Shown: positions 36,336 to 45,574, counted from the first letter of the stretch. The stretch: DNA of 64,000 bases from Sulfobacillus benefaciens (GCA_003023725.1 PXYT01000001.1:1-64000), one strand, 5' to 3'. The notes: generated by a model from the sequence alone, not told the origin. Numbers and translations: made by a program.

Positions 36336-38528
36336 CTAAGCAGACGGTGACTCATCCACAAAAATTCTGTGATATTCCGCCATCGTAATCCGAACTTCCC
36401 GAGCCTTCGCTCCTTCCGAGGGTCCGACATACCCTCGTTCCTCCATGGCATCGATCAGTCGGGCTGCACGGGTATAGCCCACCCGCAACCGGCGTTGAAG
36501 CATTGATGTGGAGGCTTGGCCGCTTTCCACCGCTATTTTGACAGCCTCGGGAAACAGAGGGTCGGTTTCCTGCACCGCCGGACGATCATTGCCTCCGGCT
36601 TCTTGAAACTCTACGGCTTCTGCCGGCTCTTGCTGTTCCACGTGTTGGATGACGTATTCCACAATCCCTTCAATTTCCTTTTCCCGGATAAAGGCCCCTT
36701 GAATACGCTGCGGTTTCGTAGCGCCCACGGGATGGAAGAGCATATCCCCGCGCCCCAACAATTTTTCGGCGCCGCCAGTATCGAGGATGGTTCGCGAATC
36801 GACCTGACTGGACACAGCAAAGGCGATGCGGGAGGGAATATTAGCCTTAATAGTCCCGGTGATGACATCAACCGAAGGACGCTGAGTGGCTACCACCAAG
36901 TGAATTCCTGCCGCACGGGCCATCTGGGCAAGACGGGTTATGGATTCTTCCACGTCTTGAGGAGCCACCATCATCAAATCCGCCAGTTCGTCGATAATCA
37001 CCACAATTAAGGGGAGCCGCTCTTCTGCTACCTGGTTGTAGCGGGTGAGATCACGCACTTGGGCTTCGACAAACAAGCGGTAACGGCGTTCCATTTCGGC
37101 AACCGCCCACCTTAACGCTCCGGCCGCTTTTTTCGGTTCCGTCACCACTGGGCTCAGAAGATGAGGGATGCCGTTATAAATCGACAATTCTACAACTTTG
37201 GGGTCAATCAACAAGAGTCGCACGACATCAGGGCTTGCCCGAAACAGCAAGCTCGTAATCAACACATTGATCAGCACACTCTTGCCAGAACCCGTCGCTC
37301 CCGCGACTAAAAGATGAGGCATTTGATCCAGTCCGGCAACTATGGGAGCTCCCGCCACGTCCCGTCCCAACCCGACCGACAGGGGTGAAGGAGACTGGGC
37401 AAATTGCGGACTCTCCAGGACTTCTCTGAGCAAAACCGGGGTCACCTCATCGTTTGGCACTTCGATACCGATAGCCGATTTTCCCGGAATCGGCGCTTCA
37501 ATACGGACACCCGTCGCGGCCAGGGACAAGGCGATATCATCAGATAAGTTCACAATACGGGAGACCTTCACGCCAGGAGGGGGAATAATTTCAAAGCGAG
37601 TAATCGTAGGGCCCTGACTCACATCGCCCAGAGTCACGTTAATACCAAACTGATGCAATGCATTGACCAAGATATCAGCCCGATCGCTGGCAGTTTGACC
37701 GCGGCGTCCCCCCTTATGCCCATCCGGTGTAGCCAGTAAACTCAGAGGAGGAGGCATATAGTTCACCCCGTACACCGGCGAGAATGTTTTAAGGGGCGCG
37801 GAACTGTTGTTGCTCTGGTCGGGATCTTCCGCGGCAGCTTTGGCCTCAGGCGGAGCAAATGCCCGCGGGGCTACTTCTTTGGCTGGGGATTCGGATTGAG
37901 CGACGGAAGGAGGGGTGGTTAACGACCGAGCTCTCGTTTCCTTGCGGGATGGTGGTGCCTTCTCTTCGGTTTTGCTCACCTCTACAGGCGGGTAGATCCA
38001 GTCTCTTAACCCGCGGTAGATGCCCAGCCCCGCCCAGTACAATCCCTTGAGAATAAGAGACAAAACCGCCCCCACACGGTTTCCCATGGTTAAGGCACTC
38101 GATCCGGTATACAGCATAAGTCCAATCACAATCAGAACAATAGCCAGTAAAAACGCTCCCGTAGGAGCAATGGCCCCGGCAATCCCGTCCTCAAGCCATG
38201 TCGGCGCAAAACCGGCCGCGGGTTTGTCCACTACAGGAAGAAGGACAAAGACGCCCATCACCACCAAAATCGCACCCCATCCCCGCCTGTGGCCGGTAAA
38301 GGAGGGTCGCGCCAACAGTCGCAAAATACCTGCAGTCAAGACCAAGCCGGGGATAACCCAGGCAAATAGCCCGAAGCTGAAATTCAGTCCATAAGCCAAA
38401 TCACGGGTGAGAGCACCGGAGTGAGGAAAGACGAGCGACAAATAGCCCAACAAACCCAAGGCAACCAATAGGATGCCACCAATTTCACGACGCATGTCCT
38501 TGGAAATTTGTTTGAGCACAGCCAGCAT
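36336..38528 (-). CDS. ftsK: DNA translocase FtsK/SpoIIIE
   Basis: 730 residues. Four N-terminal membrane helices (residues 1-170), a charged Pro/Ser/Glu linker, then the hexameric motor: Walker A GATGSGKSVLINVL (near residue 406), Walker B LIVVIIDELADLM (near 508), and the C-terminal gamma winged helix (SMLQRRLRVGYTRAARLIDAMEE) that reads polar KOPS/SRS motifs. It pumps chromosomal DNA through the division or sporulation septum. AGGAGG precedes ATG 38528. The location next to tepA/ylzJ matches spoIIIE of Bacillus subtilis, with uppP inserted between. Confidence 0.93.
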   Translation of the reverse strand: MLAVLKQISKDMRREIGGILLVALGLLGYLSLVFPHSGALTRDLAYGLNFSFGLFAWVIPGLVLTAGILRLLARPSFTGHRRGWGAILVVMGVFVLLPVVDKPAAGFAPTWLEDGIAGAIAPTGAFLLAIVLIVIGLMLYTGSSALTMGNRVGAVLSLILKGLYWAGLGIYRGLRDWIYPPVEVSKTEEKAPPSRKETRARSLTTPPSVAQSESPAKEVAPRAFAPPEAKAAAEDPDQSNNSSAPLKTFSPVYGVNYMPPPLSLLATPDGHKGGRRGQTASDRADILVNALHQFGINVTLGDVSQGPTITRFEIIPPPGVKVSRIVNLSDDIALSLAATGVRIEAPIPGKSAIGIEVPNDEVTPVLLREVLESPQFAQSPSPLSVGLGRDVAGAPIVAGLDQMPHLLVAGATGSGKSVLINVLITSLLFRASPDVVRLLLIDPKVVELSIYNGIPHLLSPVVTEPKKAAGALRWAVAEMERRYRLFVEAQVRDLTRYNQVAEERLPLIVVIIDELADLMMVAPQDVEESITRLAQMARAAGIHLVVATQRPSVDVITGTIKANIPSRIAFAVSSQVDSRTILDTGGAEKLLGRGDMLFHPVGATKPQRIQGAFIREKEIEGIVEYVIQHVEQQEPAEAVEFQEAGGNDRPAVQETDPLFPEAVKIAVESGQASTSMLQRRLRVGYTRAARLIDAMEERGYVGPSEGAKAREVRITMAEYHRIFVDESPSA

Positions 38529-39305
38529 TCAAAATCCTCCTAACCACAGCGTCACGATTCCCAGGATCAGTGTGTACCATCCGAACCGCCGCCACAAGCG
38601 TGTCGTGGCGAGCGCATGCTTAACCCATTCTATCGCAAAAAGTCCACTTATGGCAGCTACTCCCACTCCGATCGCCACACCGGGTAAACACCGGCCACCA
38701 ATCGGGGTTCCCGAAACAAAGGTCAGTAGAATCGCACCGGCAATTACCGGAATCGCCATATAAAAGGAAAACCGAGCAGCTTCCGCAGGGGACAACCCCA
38801 AGACGCGCCCGACAAATATCGTGGAACCCGACCGCGACAGTCCGGGCCATAACGCCACAGACTGCGCCGCTCCTATGAACAGTGCCCCTTCCCATGACAG
38901 CTCATCAATCCTTTTGGTGCCATATCCTGCCTCCGGGGTCAGCCACAGGGCGGCCGTCGTAGCCAGCCACCCCGCTCCCGCCGCCAGAGGAATAAACCAC
39001 TGGGTTATCCACGTATTCAACCCATAACCCACGGCGTCTGCCGGAATGGTCGCCACGGCGATTAAGGCCACAGTTTTTCGCATTTCGCTTTGCCCCTGGA
39101 CAGCGCCTCGCATCACCGTTGCCAAGTCATGACGGTACCCGGCGAAAATGGCCAACAAGGTACCGCCGTGCAAAGCCACTTCCCACTGAGCACCCCGACT
39201 GACAATTCCAAAAAATCCCCGAAGAACGATAAGATGGCCCGAAGAACTGACCGGCAAAAACTCACTCAGGCCTTGAACCAATCCCAACAGAATTATCCGC
39301 CACAC
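38529..39305 (-). CDS. uppP: Undecaprenyl-diphosphatase UppP (BacA)
   Basis: 258 residues with about eight hydrophobic segments. Hallmarks are QGLSEFLPVSSSGHLIVL at the N-terminus and GLSRSGSTIFVG, both part of the active site. It dephosphorylates undecaprenyl pyrophosphate to recycle the lipid carrier for peptidoglycan synthesis; overproduction gives bacitracin resistance. The start codon is GTG behind GGAGG. The stop abuts the ftsK start, so the two are one transcription unit. Three tandem repeats lie just upstream. Confidence 0.92.
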   Translation of the reverse strand: MWRIILLGLVQGLSEFLPVSSSGHLIVLRGFFGIVSRGAQWEVALHGGTLLAIFAGYRHDLATVMRGAVQGQSEMRKTVALIAVATIPADAVGYGLNTWITQWFIPLAAGAGWLATTAALWLTPEAGYGTKRIDELSWEGALFIGAAQSVALWPGLSRSGSTIFVGRVLGLSPAEAARFSFYMAIPVIAGAILLTFVSGTPIGGRCLPGVAIGVGVAAISGLFAIEWVKHALATTRLWRRFGWYTLILGIVTLWLGGF

Positions 39306-39323
39306 ACTCGTTTCCTCCTCTGC

Positions 39324-39365
39324 TAATGGCCTATATGTTAATGGCCTATATGTTAATGGCCTATA
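39324..39365. repeat. Tandem repeat (15 bp, 2.8 copies) upstream of uppP
   Basis: TAATGGCCTATATGT occurs at 39324-39338 and 39339-39353, and its first 12 bases again at 39354-39365. Each unit holds an imperfect palindrome around GGCC. The array ends 19 bases before the uppP start region and lies in its leader or promoter. Confidence 0.9.
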
Positions 39366-39452
39366 GGAGGAAAACGGAAAATATGCCCCTTGATTGAAAT
39401 TTCTTTCGAATAAATGGTCTGAATAAATGGACGCTACCGTATCAATGCCGGT

Positions 39453-39668
39453 TTAAAACAGAACGGTCGCCACCACCCTGTTCGGCTGAAATCGCTGGTC
39501 GAGATAATCCTGGGGATCCGAAGATACAAGCCGTTCCAACCGGAAATATCCGTCGTCATCGCGGCGAACCAAGCAGAGACGGCCGTCAATCCACCATTCC
39601 CGGACGGGTGAGGCGGCAGGTTTTTCCGGAAAAATGTCTTCGATAGCCAAGGGCGTGTAAAGTGTCAT
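39453..39668 (-). CDS. ylzJ: YlzJ-like protein
   Basis: 71 residues: MTLYTPLAIEDIFP, then REWWIDGRLCLVRRDDDGYFRLERLVSSDPQDYLD. Small YlzJ-like proteins sit between tepA and spoIIIE in spore formers, and the position here is identical. The function is unknown. The gene starts 3 bases after the tepA stop, so it is cotranscribed. Confidence 0.8.
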   Translation of the reverse strand: MTLYTPLAIEDIFPEKPAASPVREWWIDGRLCLVRRDDDGYFRLERLVSSDPQDYLDQRFQPNRVVATVLF

Positions 39669-39671
39669 GAA

Positions 39672-40466
39672 TTAATGAACCTCCTCCCCCTTTTTGCCTT
39701 TTACCCTGTTCTTTTGCGCACGGGCCTTGCGCACAGTCGGCGTCCTTTGGGCGTCAATCAGCATATTGAGGTGATGAAGAGCCTGATCAATCCCTCCCAC
39801 TTCATCGATGAGACCAAAGTTCACAGCATCCTTGCCGACCAAAACCGTTCCAATGTCCCGAGCCAGTTCCCCGGTTCGAAACATTAACTCGCGAAATCTG
39901 GGCTCGGTAATGTGCGAGTGGTTAATCACAAAATTCACCACGCGATCTTGCATTTTGTCCAAATACTCATACGTCTGCGGAACTCCAATCACCAACCCGC
40001 TCATGCGAATAGGATGAATAGTCATGGTCGCAGTCGGAGCAATGAAGCTGTATGTCGTGGCGATCGAAACCGGCACGCCAATGGAGTGACCTCCACCCAA
40101 GACCAGCGAAACCGAAGGTTTCGACAGGCTCGCAACCATTTCCGCCAACGCCAATCCGGCTTCCACGTCCCCCCCGACCGTATTCAAAATCAACAAAAGG
40201 CCCCTGATGTCTTTACTCTCTTCGATGGCCACCAATTGGGGGATCACATGCTCATATTTCGTGGTTTTGTTTTGTGAAGGCAGCACAACGTGTCCCTCAA
40301 TCTGGCCGATAATAACCATGGTGTGGATTCGAGATTTAGCCGTGGGAACTTTCGTCTCCCCAAATTCCTGGATGCTTTCCACGGCACTTGGTGATCTCCT
40401 TTTCTCCGGTTCATGCTCTCGGGGTTCTTCCGTTTCATCGAAAATGTCAAGACGTGAATGTCGCAA
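39672..40466 (-). CDS. tepA: ClpP-family protein TepA (YmfB)
   Basis: 264 residues. The ClpP/crotonase-fold core has [16 protein letters not shown] and [13 protein letters not shown], where the serine corresponds to the ClpP nucleophile, and [27 protein letters not shown] is characteristic of TepA. In Bacillus it is a cytoplasmic protease homologue implicated in presecretory protein translocation and in degrading spore proteins. The start is TTG 40466, 8 bases behind AAAGGAGGG. It is the first gene of a tepA-ylzJ unit and divergent from ytrH. Confidence 0.9.
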   Translation of the reverse strand: MRHSRLDIFDETEEPREHEPEKRRSPSAVESIQEFGETKVPTAKSRIHTMVIIGQIEGHVVLPSQNKTTKYEHVIPQLVAIEESKDIRGLLLILNTVGGDVEAGLALAEMVASLSKPSVSLVLGGGHSIGVPVSIATTYSFIAPTATMTIHPIRMSGLVIGVPQTYEYLDKMQDRVVNFVINHSHITEPRFRELMFRTGELARDIGTVLVGKDAVNFGLIDEVGGIDQALHHLNMLIDAQRTPTVRKARAQKNRVKGKKGEEVH

Positions 40467-40639
40467 TCACATAACCCTCCTTTGGTTTGTGACTAGTGTT
40501 TGACAATCTCCCTTTTTCATACCGATCTACAAATCTTTTCAACCTCCCCATGACAACTAACGGAACTGTCCGGTTATTTATCCGTAATAGGGATAGATGC
40601 CAGCTTGATTCATAATCTTGTACCAAAGAGGTGACTAAG

Positions 40640-41012
40640 ATGCACACGCTTAATGCCTTAGCGGGGGGATCGGAAGTCAGTTATCTAGTGTCGAAATTCG
40701 CCCGCATGGGCATTTGGCCATTATTCCTCTCCCTCGCCGTCACTGTTGGCGGCTTGTTAGGACCCTTGGAGTTATGGATTGCACGCAAGGGAGATGGGGA
40801 TCCCGCTGCCGTCAGATGCCACTTTCGCATCTGGATGGTGGCTATTGCCATCGGCGAAACCCTCACGGTATTGGGCGCTACTGAACAGGAATGGTCTTCG
40901 GGAACTTTCGGCCATTCTTCCGGAAGCCGTGACGACTCTCACCGCCTATTGGGGAGCCCGGAGCGGTTACCGGCTTCCCAACCCGCTTGCAGAAAACCAT
41001 GAAGCGCCTTAA
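40640..41012 (+). pseudogene. YtrH-like sporulation membrane protein, frameshifted
   Basis: From ATG 40640 (AAAGAGG 8 bases upstream) one frame gives two membrane segments (FARMGIWPLFLSLAVTVGGLLGPLE and FRIWMVAIAIGETLTVLGA). Around 40893-40905 the coding pattern changes to another frame, which continues LLNRNGLRELSAILPEAVTTLTAYWGARSGYR and stops at 41012, overlapping the next gene. Joined, it gives a roughly 123-residue protein resembling YtrH, which is needed in sporulation with YtrI. No slippery heptamer is visible, so this is a mutation or sequencing error rather than programmed shifting. Confidence 0.6.
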
Positions 41013-41475
41013 AATTCTCCGTCAATGGCCTGGTTTTCTCCTTGGAGTCTTAACGGCATTGGCACTCTCGCAGGGCGTCACACTGCGGGAACGGTTGCAA
41101 GCGGTAACAGCCTTGGATAAATGCTACGCCGAGGCACAATACTGGCAAAAACAGGCCATCCGGCTGAAGGCCGAATTAGGGTCCATTAATCGCAAATCCG
41201 AAGCCCGTTTGTATATTCAAAACGTGAGTATTACTGTGATCAAAAGCCCTGTACCGGCCCACGAAGCCGTTGAAGCACTGGCACCCTATACGCGAGCCCT
41301 TCTCGGATTATCACTGCAATATCTCAAGTTGCCGGTTCTTTACCACATGTTTAACAATCGCATTGTCGTCATAGGAACCCATCTGTACGAGATCCATGTC
41401 CAGGCCTTATTACTCGATCCCCATACTGAATTAATAATATCCGTTCATCTGAACCCTTCGTCATCCTCCCTTTAA
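40999..41475 (+). CDS. YtrI-like sporulation membrane protein
   Basis: 158 residues. One N-terminal membrane helix (WPGFLLGVLTALALSQG), a short coiled segment (YAEAQYWQKQAIRLKAELGSI), then a C-terminal domain (LYIQNVSITVIKSPVPAHEAVEAL, VVIGTHLYEIHVQALLLDP) with the layout of the YtrI C-terminal domain. It overlaps the YtrH-like frame by 14 bases without its own ribosome binding site, so translation is coupled; this dependence makes the upstream frameshift consequential. The identity rests on layout and pairing with YtrH. Confidence 0.6.
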   Translation: MKRLKILRQWPGFLLGVLTALALSQGVTLRERLQAVTALDKCYAEAQYWQKQAIRLKAELGSINRKSEARLYIQNVSITVIKSPVPAHEAVEALAPYTRALLGLSLQYLKLPVLYHMFNNRIVVIGTHLYEIHVQALLLDPHTELIISVHLNPSSSSL

Positions 41476-42142
41476 GTGACCTCCCTTCTCCGACAAATGG
41501 AGGCTGAAAGGAATGCCGCCTGACTAGACAACGGCCTTCCTACTGACCGCAATATTCCCGGGCGTGTGCCCAAGCAGCGGTTAGGAGCGTTTCGCTGAAA
41601 CATTGTGTGATTGTCACTGCAAAACCGAATTGAACTTTTCCCTTGAGGGAGATGGGGGACGGAAACTGATTGGATAGCACGTGTACAGCGGTGTTTTTAA
41701 GAAAATCACACGGAACCTGGTGCCGGAAGAAAGGTATACGAGGGATGCCGATTTAACCCGCATGGACTCGATAAGAGGGCTTCCTTGACTCTGCAGCCTA
41801 TATGAGGCGGGACAGACGAAACCTTTACGAGATGAAGGATTCGGAACACCGAGATTATCGACGGATGTGGCAGAAGCAGTGCGAGATGAAAGATTCACCT
41901 CGAACAGCACAAAAGCTATGAGCATTTCAGCTGCGATCAAGGCGTAATCTTTGCAAACCTATCCGCGGACATACGCGCAATAAGCAAACATAGATGGCCC
42001 AACTCGCAGACGAATGCTGAAGCCCATAGGTTCCCAAATGCATCGCAACCGATGGTTAATGGATTTGAGGGATTTTCCGTCAAGGATGCATGAGGCCCCA
42101 TCCGTACTGTTCACACCCGTCGCAAGGTTATTTCACTTCAGA

Positions 42143-42182
42143 TCAATCGCCAAGGCCTTATCTCAATCGCCAGGGCCTTATC
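42143..42182. repeat. 20-bp tandem duplication
   Basis: TCAATCGCCAAGGCCTTATC is followed at once by a second copy with A-to-G at position 11. A second, 12-bp tandem duplication (CTCTTTCACAGC twice) lies at 42380-42403. Both are in DNA without a gene. Confidence 0.9.
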
Positions 42183-42971
42183 CGGCGACGGAGTCGGTCG
42201 CGCTTCTTCGAACGCTTCCTAGACAAATGGCACCGTGACGAACCGGGCTTTCTCCACGGGCAATATCCGAACGTCTTTGATCGTTTTCTCTGCCAATCGA
42301 GAAGGGAAAGGAAGCTTGAGTGTTCTCGCTCCGGATGTGCTTTCTGAACCTCCTGCGACAGGGGCACGGTCAAGAATCCCTCTTTCACAGCCTCTTTCAC
42401 AGCCAGGCGTTCGTCGACATGATGCGTGGGGAATCCCCGTCTTTTTCTCATTCGTGAGACTCCGCACGTCATGCAAATGGTATTAGTCCGCTTGGGCCTT
42501 TTGGAGTCGGTTGAAAAACCATCAACACGACCGGTCCACCACCGTAAGACTTTGTGGCCTCACTCCTGCTTGAAGCAGAGTGGAGTCTTCGTTATCTTTC
42601 ACGGCCTGGTAGTGCGATTTCTAGCGAAGACGACGGCTTTCTGCCAAGAAATCCTGACGGATAGAGTACACAGCGACAGATCGCAAATTTTTGAGTCCCT
42701 GCACATTTCCCGTAACGCTCCCTATTCGATTTTCGGCAATCCGTAATTTGGTTGCAGTGTCCGGTACATGATTTCACCGTTTTTCTATACAGATAGTGTC
42801 TACTCACTGCAAGATGGGATAAAGACAAAGATTCGCCTGATATCCCCATGCCTAAAGGCAAGGGTTTTACAGCGCGCTTGACAATTCACGAGAACACTCT
42901 GATAGTGCGCATAGACTTTAGTACCCTACCATGGTAAGAGGCGCGGGCGGAATATTCCAAGATCCGGAATC

Positions 42972-43000
42972 TTGATTCTGCGGTAACCAAACAATATAAT
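42972..43000 (+). promoter_or_regulatory. Strong vegetative-type promoter of the CMD-family gene
   Basis: TTGATT (42972-42977), a 17-base spacer and TATAAT (42995-43000), giving a leader of about 57 bases. A 15-bp inverted repeat, AAGAT-CCGGA-ATCTT (42959-42973), touches the -35 and could be an operator. It is a near-consensus sigma-A promoter, notable because the surrounding DNA is decayed. Confidence 0.7.
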
Positions 43001-43063
43001 GATCCACAACCCAGTTCTCTGAGTGAAGAAATTCGCGCCATCGCCAAGAGAGGAGAATGAGTC

Positions 43064-43426
43064 ATGCCGGCCATTAAAAAACCACGTCATTTCTCTGCCA
43101 ATGCACACTATCGAACGTATTTTGCCCAAACCCATGAAGCGGGAGCGCTGGACGCAAAAACCAAAGAGTTGATGCATTTGGCCTTGGTACTCGCCTTTCA
43201 CTGCGAACCGTGAGCGGTAAGCCACTTCGCAGGCGCGAAGCGAATGGGCGCGACGGAGGCAGAAATTGCGGAGACCGTGCAACTAGCTGCGTCGGTGGGT
43301 GCCGGTGTCGTGCTGGCGATGGCAGATCGTGCGCACGATGCGTCTGACGCACGCCATTACTGGTGGCGACCGTCCCGCCCCGGAAACAACGCGGAGCATG
43401 CTCGCACCGAAAAGGATTCGGATTAA
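43064..43426 (+). CDS. CMD/AhpD-family protein with in-frame TGA: candidate CxxU selenoprotein
   Basis: A frame of 120 residues if TGA 43211-43213 (codon 50) is read as an amino acid. Before it: GALDAKTKELMHLALVLAFHCEP; after it: AVSHFAGAKRMGATEAEIAETVQLAASVGAG. Both belong to the carboxymuconolactone decarboxylase/AhpD family, and together they give C47-E-P-[TGA]-A-V-S-H54, the AhpD active-site pattern CxxCxxxH with the second cysteine replaced. A perfect 6-bp CTTCGC/GCGAAG hairpin with loop AGGC starts 12 bases after the TGA. AGAGGAG precedes ATG 43064, and the promoter is strong. Peroxidase or disulfide-type redox activity is expected. The alternative is a recent nonsense mutation; no sel genes are in the window. 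Confidence 0.6.
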
Positions 43427-43643
43427 GGTAAAATCCCACTAGCCATTTGGCATTCGAACTTTCTTCGCTTCATTCGGCAGGCTGGCGCCACAATACGGAT
43501 GCCCTGGTCCCCGGAATGTACCCAGCATGGACAGGGAATTGGCCGGTGTGTTCTCCGGGAATACGCTAAGTGTCCCCCTCTATGACAAAAAAATGGTCAC
43601 GTGGAGAAACTGGAACGAATGCTTCCTGGAGGAGAGACAGCAC

Positions 43644-44306
43644 ATGAGACGGATTGTCTTTGACGCATACGGCACATTATTGGATTTGACGGCGATCATG
43701 GCTCGCGTGCGGGCGGTGACAGAGGACCGAGGGGAAGAGTTTTTGGCTCTGTGGCGCCAAAAACAATTGGAATACGCCTTCTTGCGAACGATCATGGGGC
43801 GCTATGCGCCCTTTCGTCAAATTACGCAAGACGCGTTGGATTATGTGCTGGAGCGATTCGGACTTCGCGTAAACCCATCGGAACGGGAACGGCTCGTGAA
43901 CGGATGGACCGCTGCCGAGGCATTCCCAGACGCTGGCCCCGCCTTGAAGGCGCTTCGCTCGGCCGGGTGGTCCCCTTTGATTTTATCCAACGGGGATCCC
44001 ATGATGCTCCAAGCATCGGTGGCGCATAGCGGACTATTGCCCTTGCTTGATGATGTTTTGAGCATTGAGGACGTACATCGCTTTAAACCCGATCCTCGTG
44101 CATACCAGATTGTGTTAGATCGGTATGGAGGGACGGCCGATCAGGTAACATTCGTTTCGTCCAATGGGTGGGATGTGGCCGGAGCAGTCGCTTTCGGCTT
44201 TACCGTGTTCTGGATTAACCGAACGCATACGGTTCTGGAGCATCTGAATTTGCCTCCGACAGCTCAGCTTACGTCCTTAACCGAATTGACACGCCAACTT
44301 CTTTAG
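43644..44306 (+). CDS. HAD hydrolase, L-2-haloacid dehalogenase type
   Basis: 220 residues, type II haloacid dehalogenase family. Nucleophile aspartate in FDAYGTLLD at the very N-terminus, PLILSNGDPMML (motif II), HRFKPDPRAYQIV (motif III lysine) and FVSSNGWDVAGAVAFGF (motif IV). The family hydrolyses 2-haloacids to 2-hydroxyacids, though many members act on other substrates. GGAGGAG lies about 10 bases before ATG 43644. It lies 218 bases after the CMD-family gene on the same strand, within the island. Confidence 0.87.
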   Translation: MRRIVFDAYGTLLDLTAIMARVRAVTEDRGEEFLALWRQKQLEYAFLRTIMGRYAPFRQITQDALDYVLERFGLRVNPSERERLVNGWTAAEAFPDAGPALKALRSAGWSPLILSNGDPMMLQASVAHSGLLPLLDDVLSIEDVHRFKPDPRAYQIVLDRYGGTADQVTFVSSNGWDVAGAVAFGFTVFWINRTHTVLEHLNLPPTAQLTSLTELTRQLL

Positions 44307-44821
44307 GACATCTCCTCACGCACGGAACCCGAAAGTCTGATCGTGGTTGGATAGCAAATGCTGAGACGTTTTGACACATGGAGACGACGTCAAGTCCAGC
44401 CAAGAAGCGTATGGAGATCAAAAATAACGAACAACCTCTGCAAAGCCTGTATTTGGTCCTTTAGCCTGCTTGGTCTCGTTTGGTCGTGACCTTTCACAGC
44501 CAAGACCGGTTCTTTGTGGCTGACTAAGGCGTGTGGAGGCCGGAATTCCATCGGCTCGGAACATCAGCTTGGGTGCACGGAAATCGGATCCATTTGAAAA
44601 GACGATTTTTGCCATCGATTATCTCTCTCAGAAAGGGCTGCATCGTCGCATCACCCCGAGGCTGAACAAATGACAATCTATGAATTGTGTCCAGGCCTCT
44701 CCTTGGGCAAATACGAAAGCTTTCGCGAGAGTGCATGACCCAATGAGCGAATACGCTGAACATCTTCAACAACCATCAAGTTCCAACATTAGATTAGATT
44801 CTTGAAGGCCGCTGACAATGG

Positions 44822-45100
44822 ATGACACGAAGTGAGTGTCAGAATGATCTAATTCTGCCACCGGAAATCCGCGTCTTGTTGGCTGTGCCCCCACCCGATA
44901 TCACTCAGTGCATCCTCACCTGTCAACTTGGAGAGATCAAATTTGGCCGGGAAGGCGACCGTGCGCATCTGCTGGTGGGCATCCATCCGGCACTCACCCT
45001 CTCCACGGTGAGCAATAATCTTAAGTCGTCCAATTCCTATCGGATGGCCCAATTAACGCGAGAGAAGGTAAACCGAGTCCACGCATTAAGGTGGGAATAG
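44822..45100 (+). pseudogene. Degenerate IS200/IS605-type TnpA transposase remnant
   Basis: About 92 residues resembling the core of the HUH transposase TnpA: LPPEIRVLL (as in 'TPEIRQFL'), GEIKFGREGDRAHLLVGIHP corresponding to the D-H-V-H-L-L histidine motif, then ALTLSTVSNNLKSSNSYR corresponding to 'SKIVRALKGRSSR'. The first histidine of the HUH pair is replaced (R-A-H), and the sequence ends before the catalytic tyrosine helix, so it is inactive. No intact TnpB is adjacent. Identification is by pattern only. Confidence 0.5.
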
Positions 45101-45574
45101 TCCCCCACGCCGCCTATGGCAAAATATTGACCCCCATCCCCGAATCACCGGGGCCACGACAGTCCGGTCTCCTCCGGTTCACAGGTCGTCACGGCTCCGC
45201 AGTTTGGTTCAGGCCCATCAGATTCCCGATTGCTGGGAAAACCTTGCCGCTATGGCCTACCGCGCTGGAACGAGTAAACTGGCACTAACAAGAACTGCGA
45301 GCTGCCGGGCGCACGATCCCTTTCCATCTTCGCCCGGGGATTGCACGGACTTTTTTGTGTTCAATGCGAGTGGTTTTCTCCGATAGAGATACGCTATGAT
45401 TTCCAACACATTCGACCGCCACACCCCGCCTTGCTATCCCCCAAGAAAATCGAATGAGGACTCCTCTCAAGTCCGAATTCCCGGCTGGGCTTCTTCAATC
45501 GGGATAATGGAACAACCCGGTTCTTGGAGCGTGCAAACTTGCCGGGTCAAGGCACAATGGATAATCAATAAAGC

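Larger units (their letters stand above)
41476..43063. other. Decayed, non-coding part of an island
   Basis: About 1.6 kb with no supportable gene. Open frames on both strands are short and mutually exclusive. Small tandem duplications occur at 42143-42182 (20 bp, one mismatch) and 42380-42403 (12 bp, exact). Composition and frequent stops suggest degraded mobile or foreign DNA, but no family could be named. The promoter of the next gene is at 42972-43000. Confidence 0.5.

Noticed and set aside
39361-39394. Short leader peptide after GGAGG on the plus strand (four codons, ATG CCC CTT GAT)
   Set aside because: Too short to support and no gene follows on that strand; the GGAGG probably arises by chance at the end of the tandem repeat.
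40880-40910. Programmed ribosomal frameshifting in the YtrH-like gene
   Set aside because: No slippery heptamer or obvious stimulatory structure at the switch; a mutation or sequence error is simpler.
42143-42403. CRISPR-like array from the tandem duplications
   Set aside because: Only adjacent duplicated units with no spacers and no cas genes anywhere in the window.
43211-43213. Genome-wide reassignment of TGA as an explanation of the in-frame TGA
   Set aside because: TGA is used as a normal stop elsewhere in the window, for example in the ATGA overlaps of the ger and dap genes.
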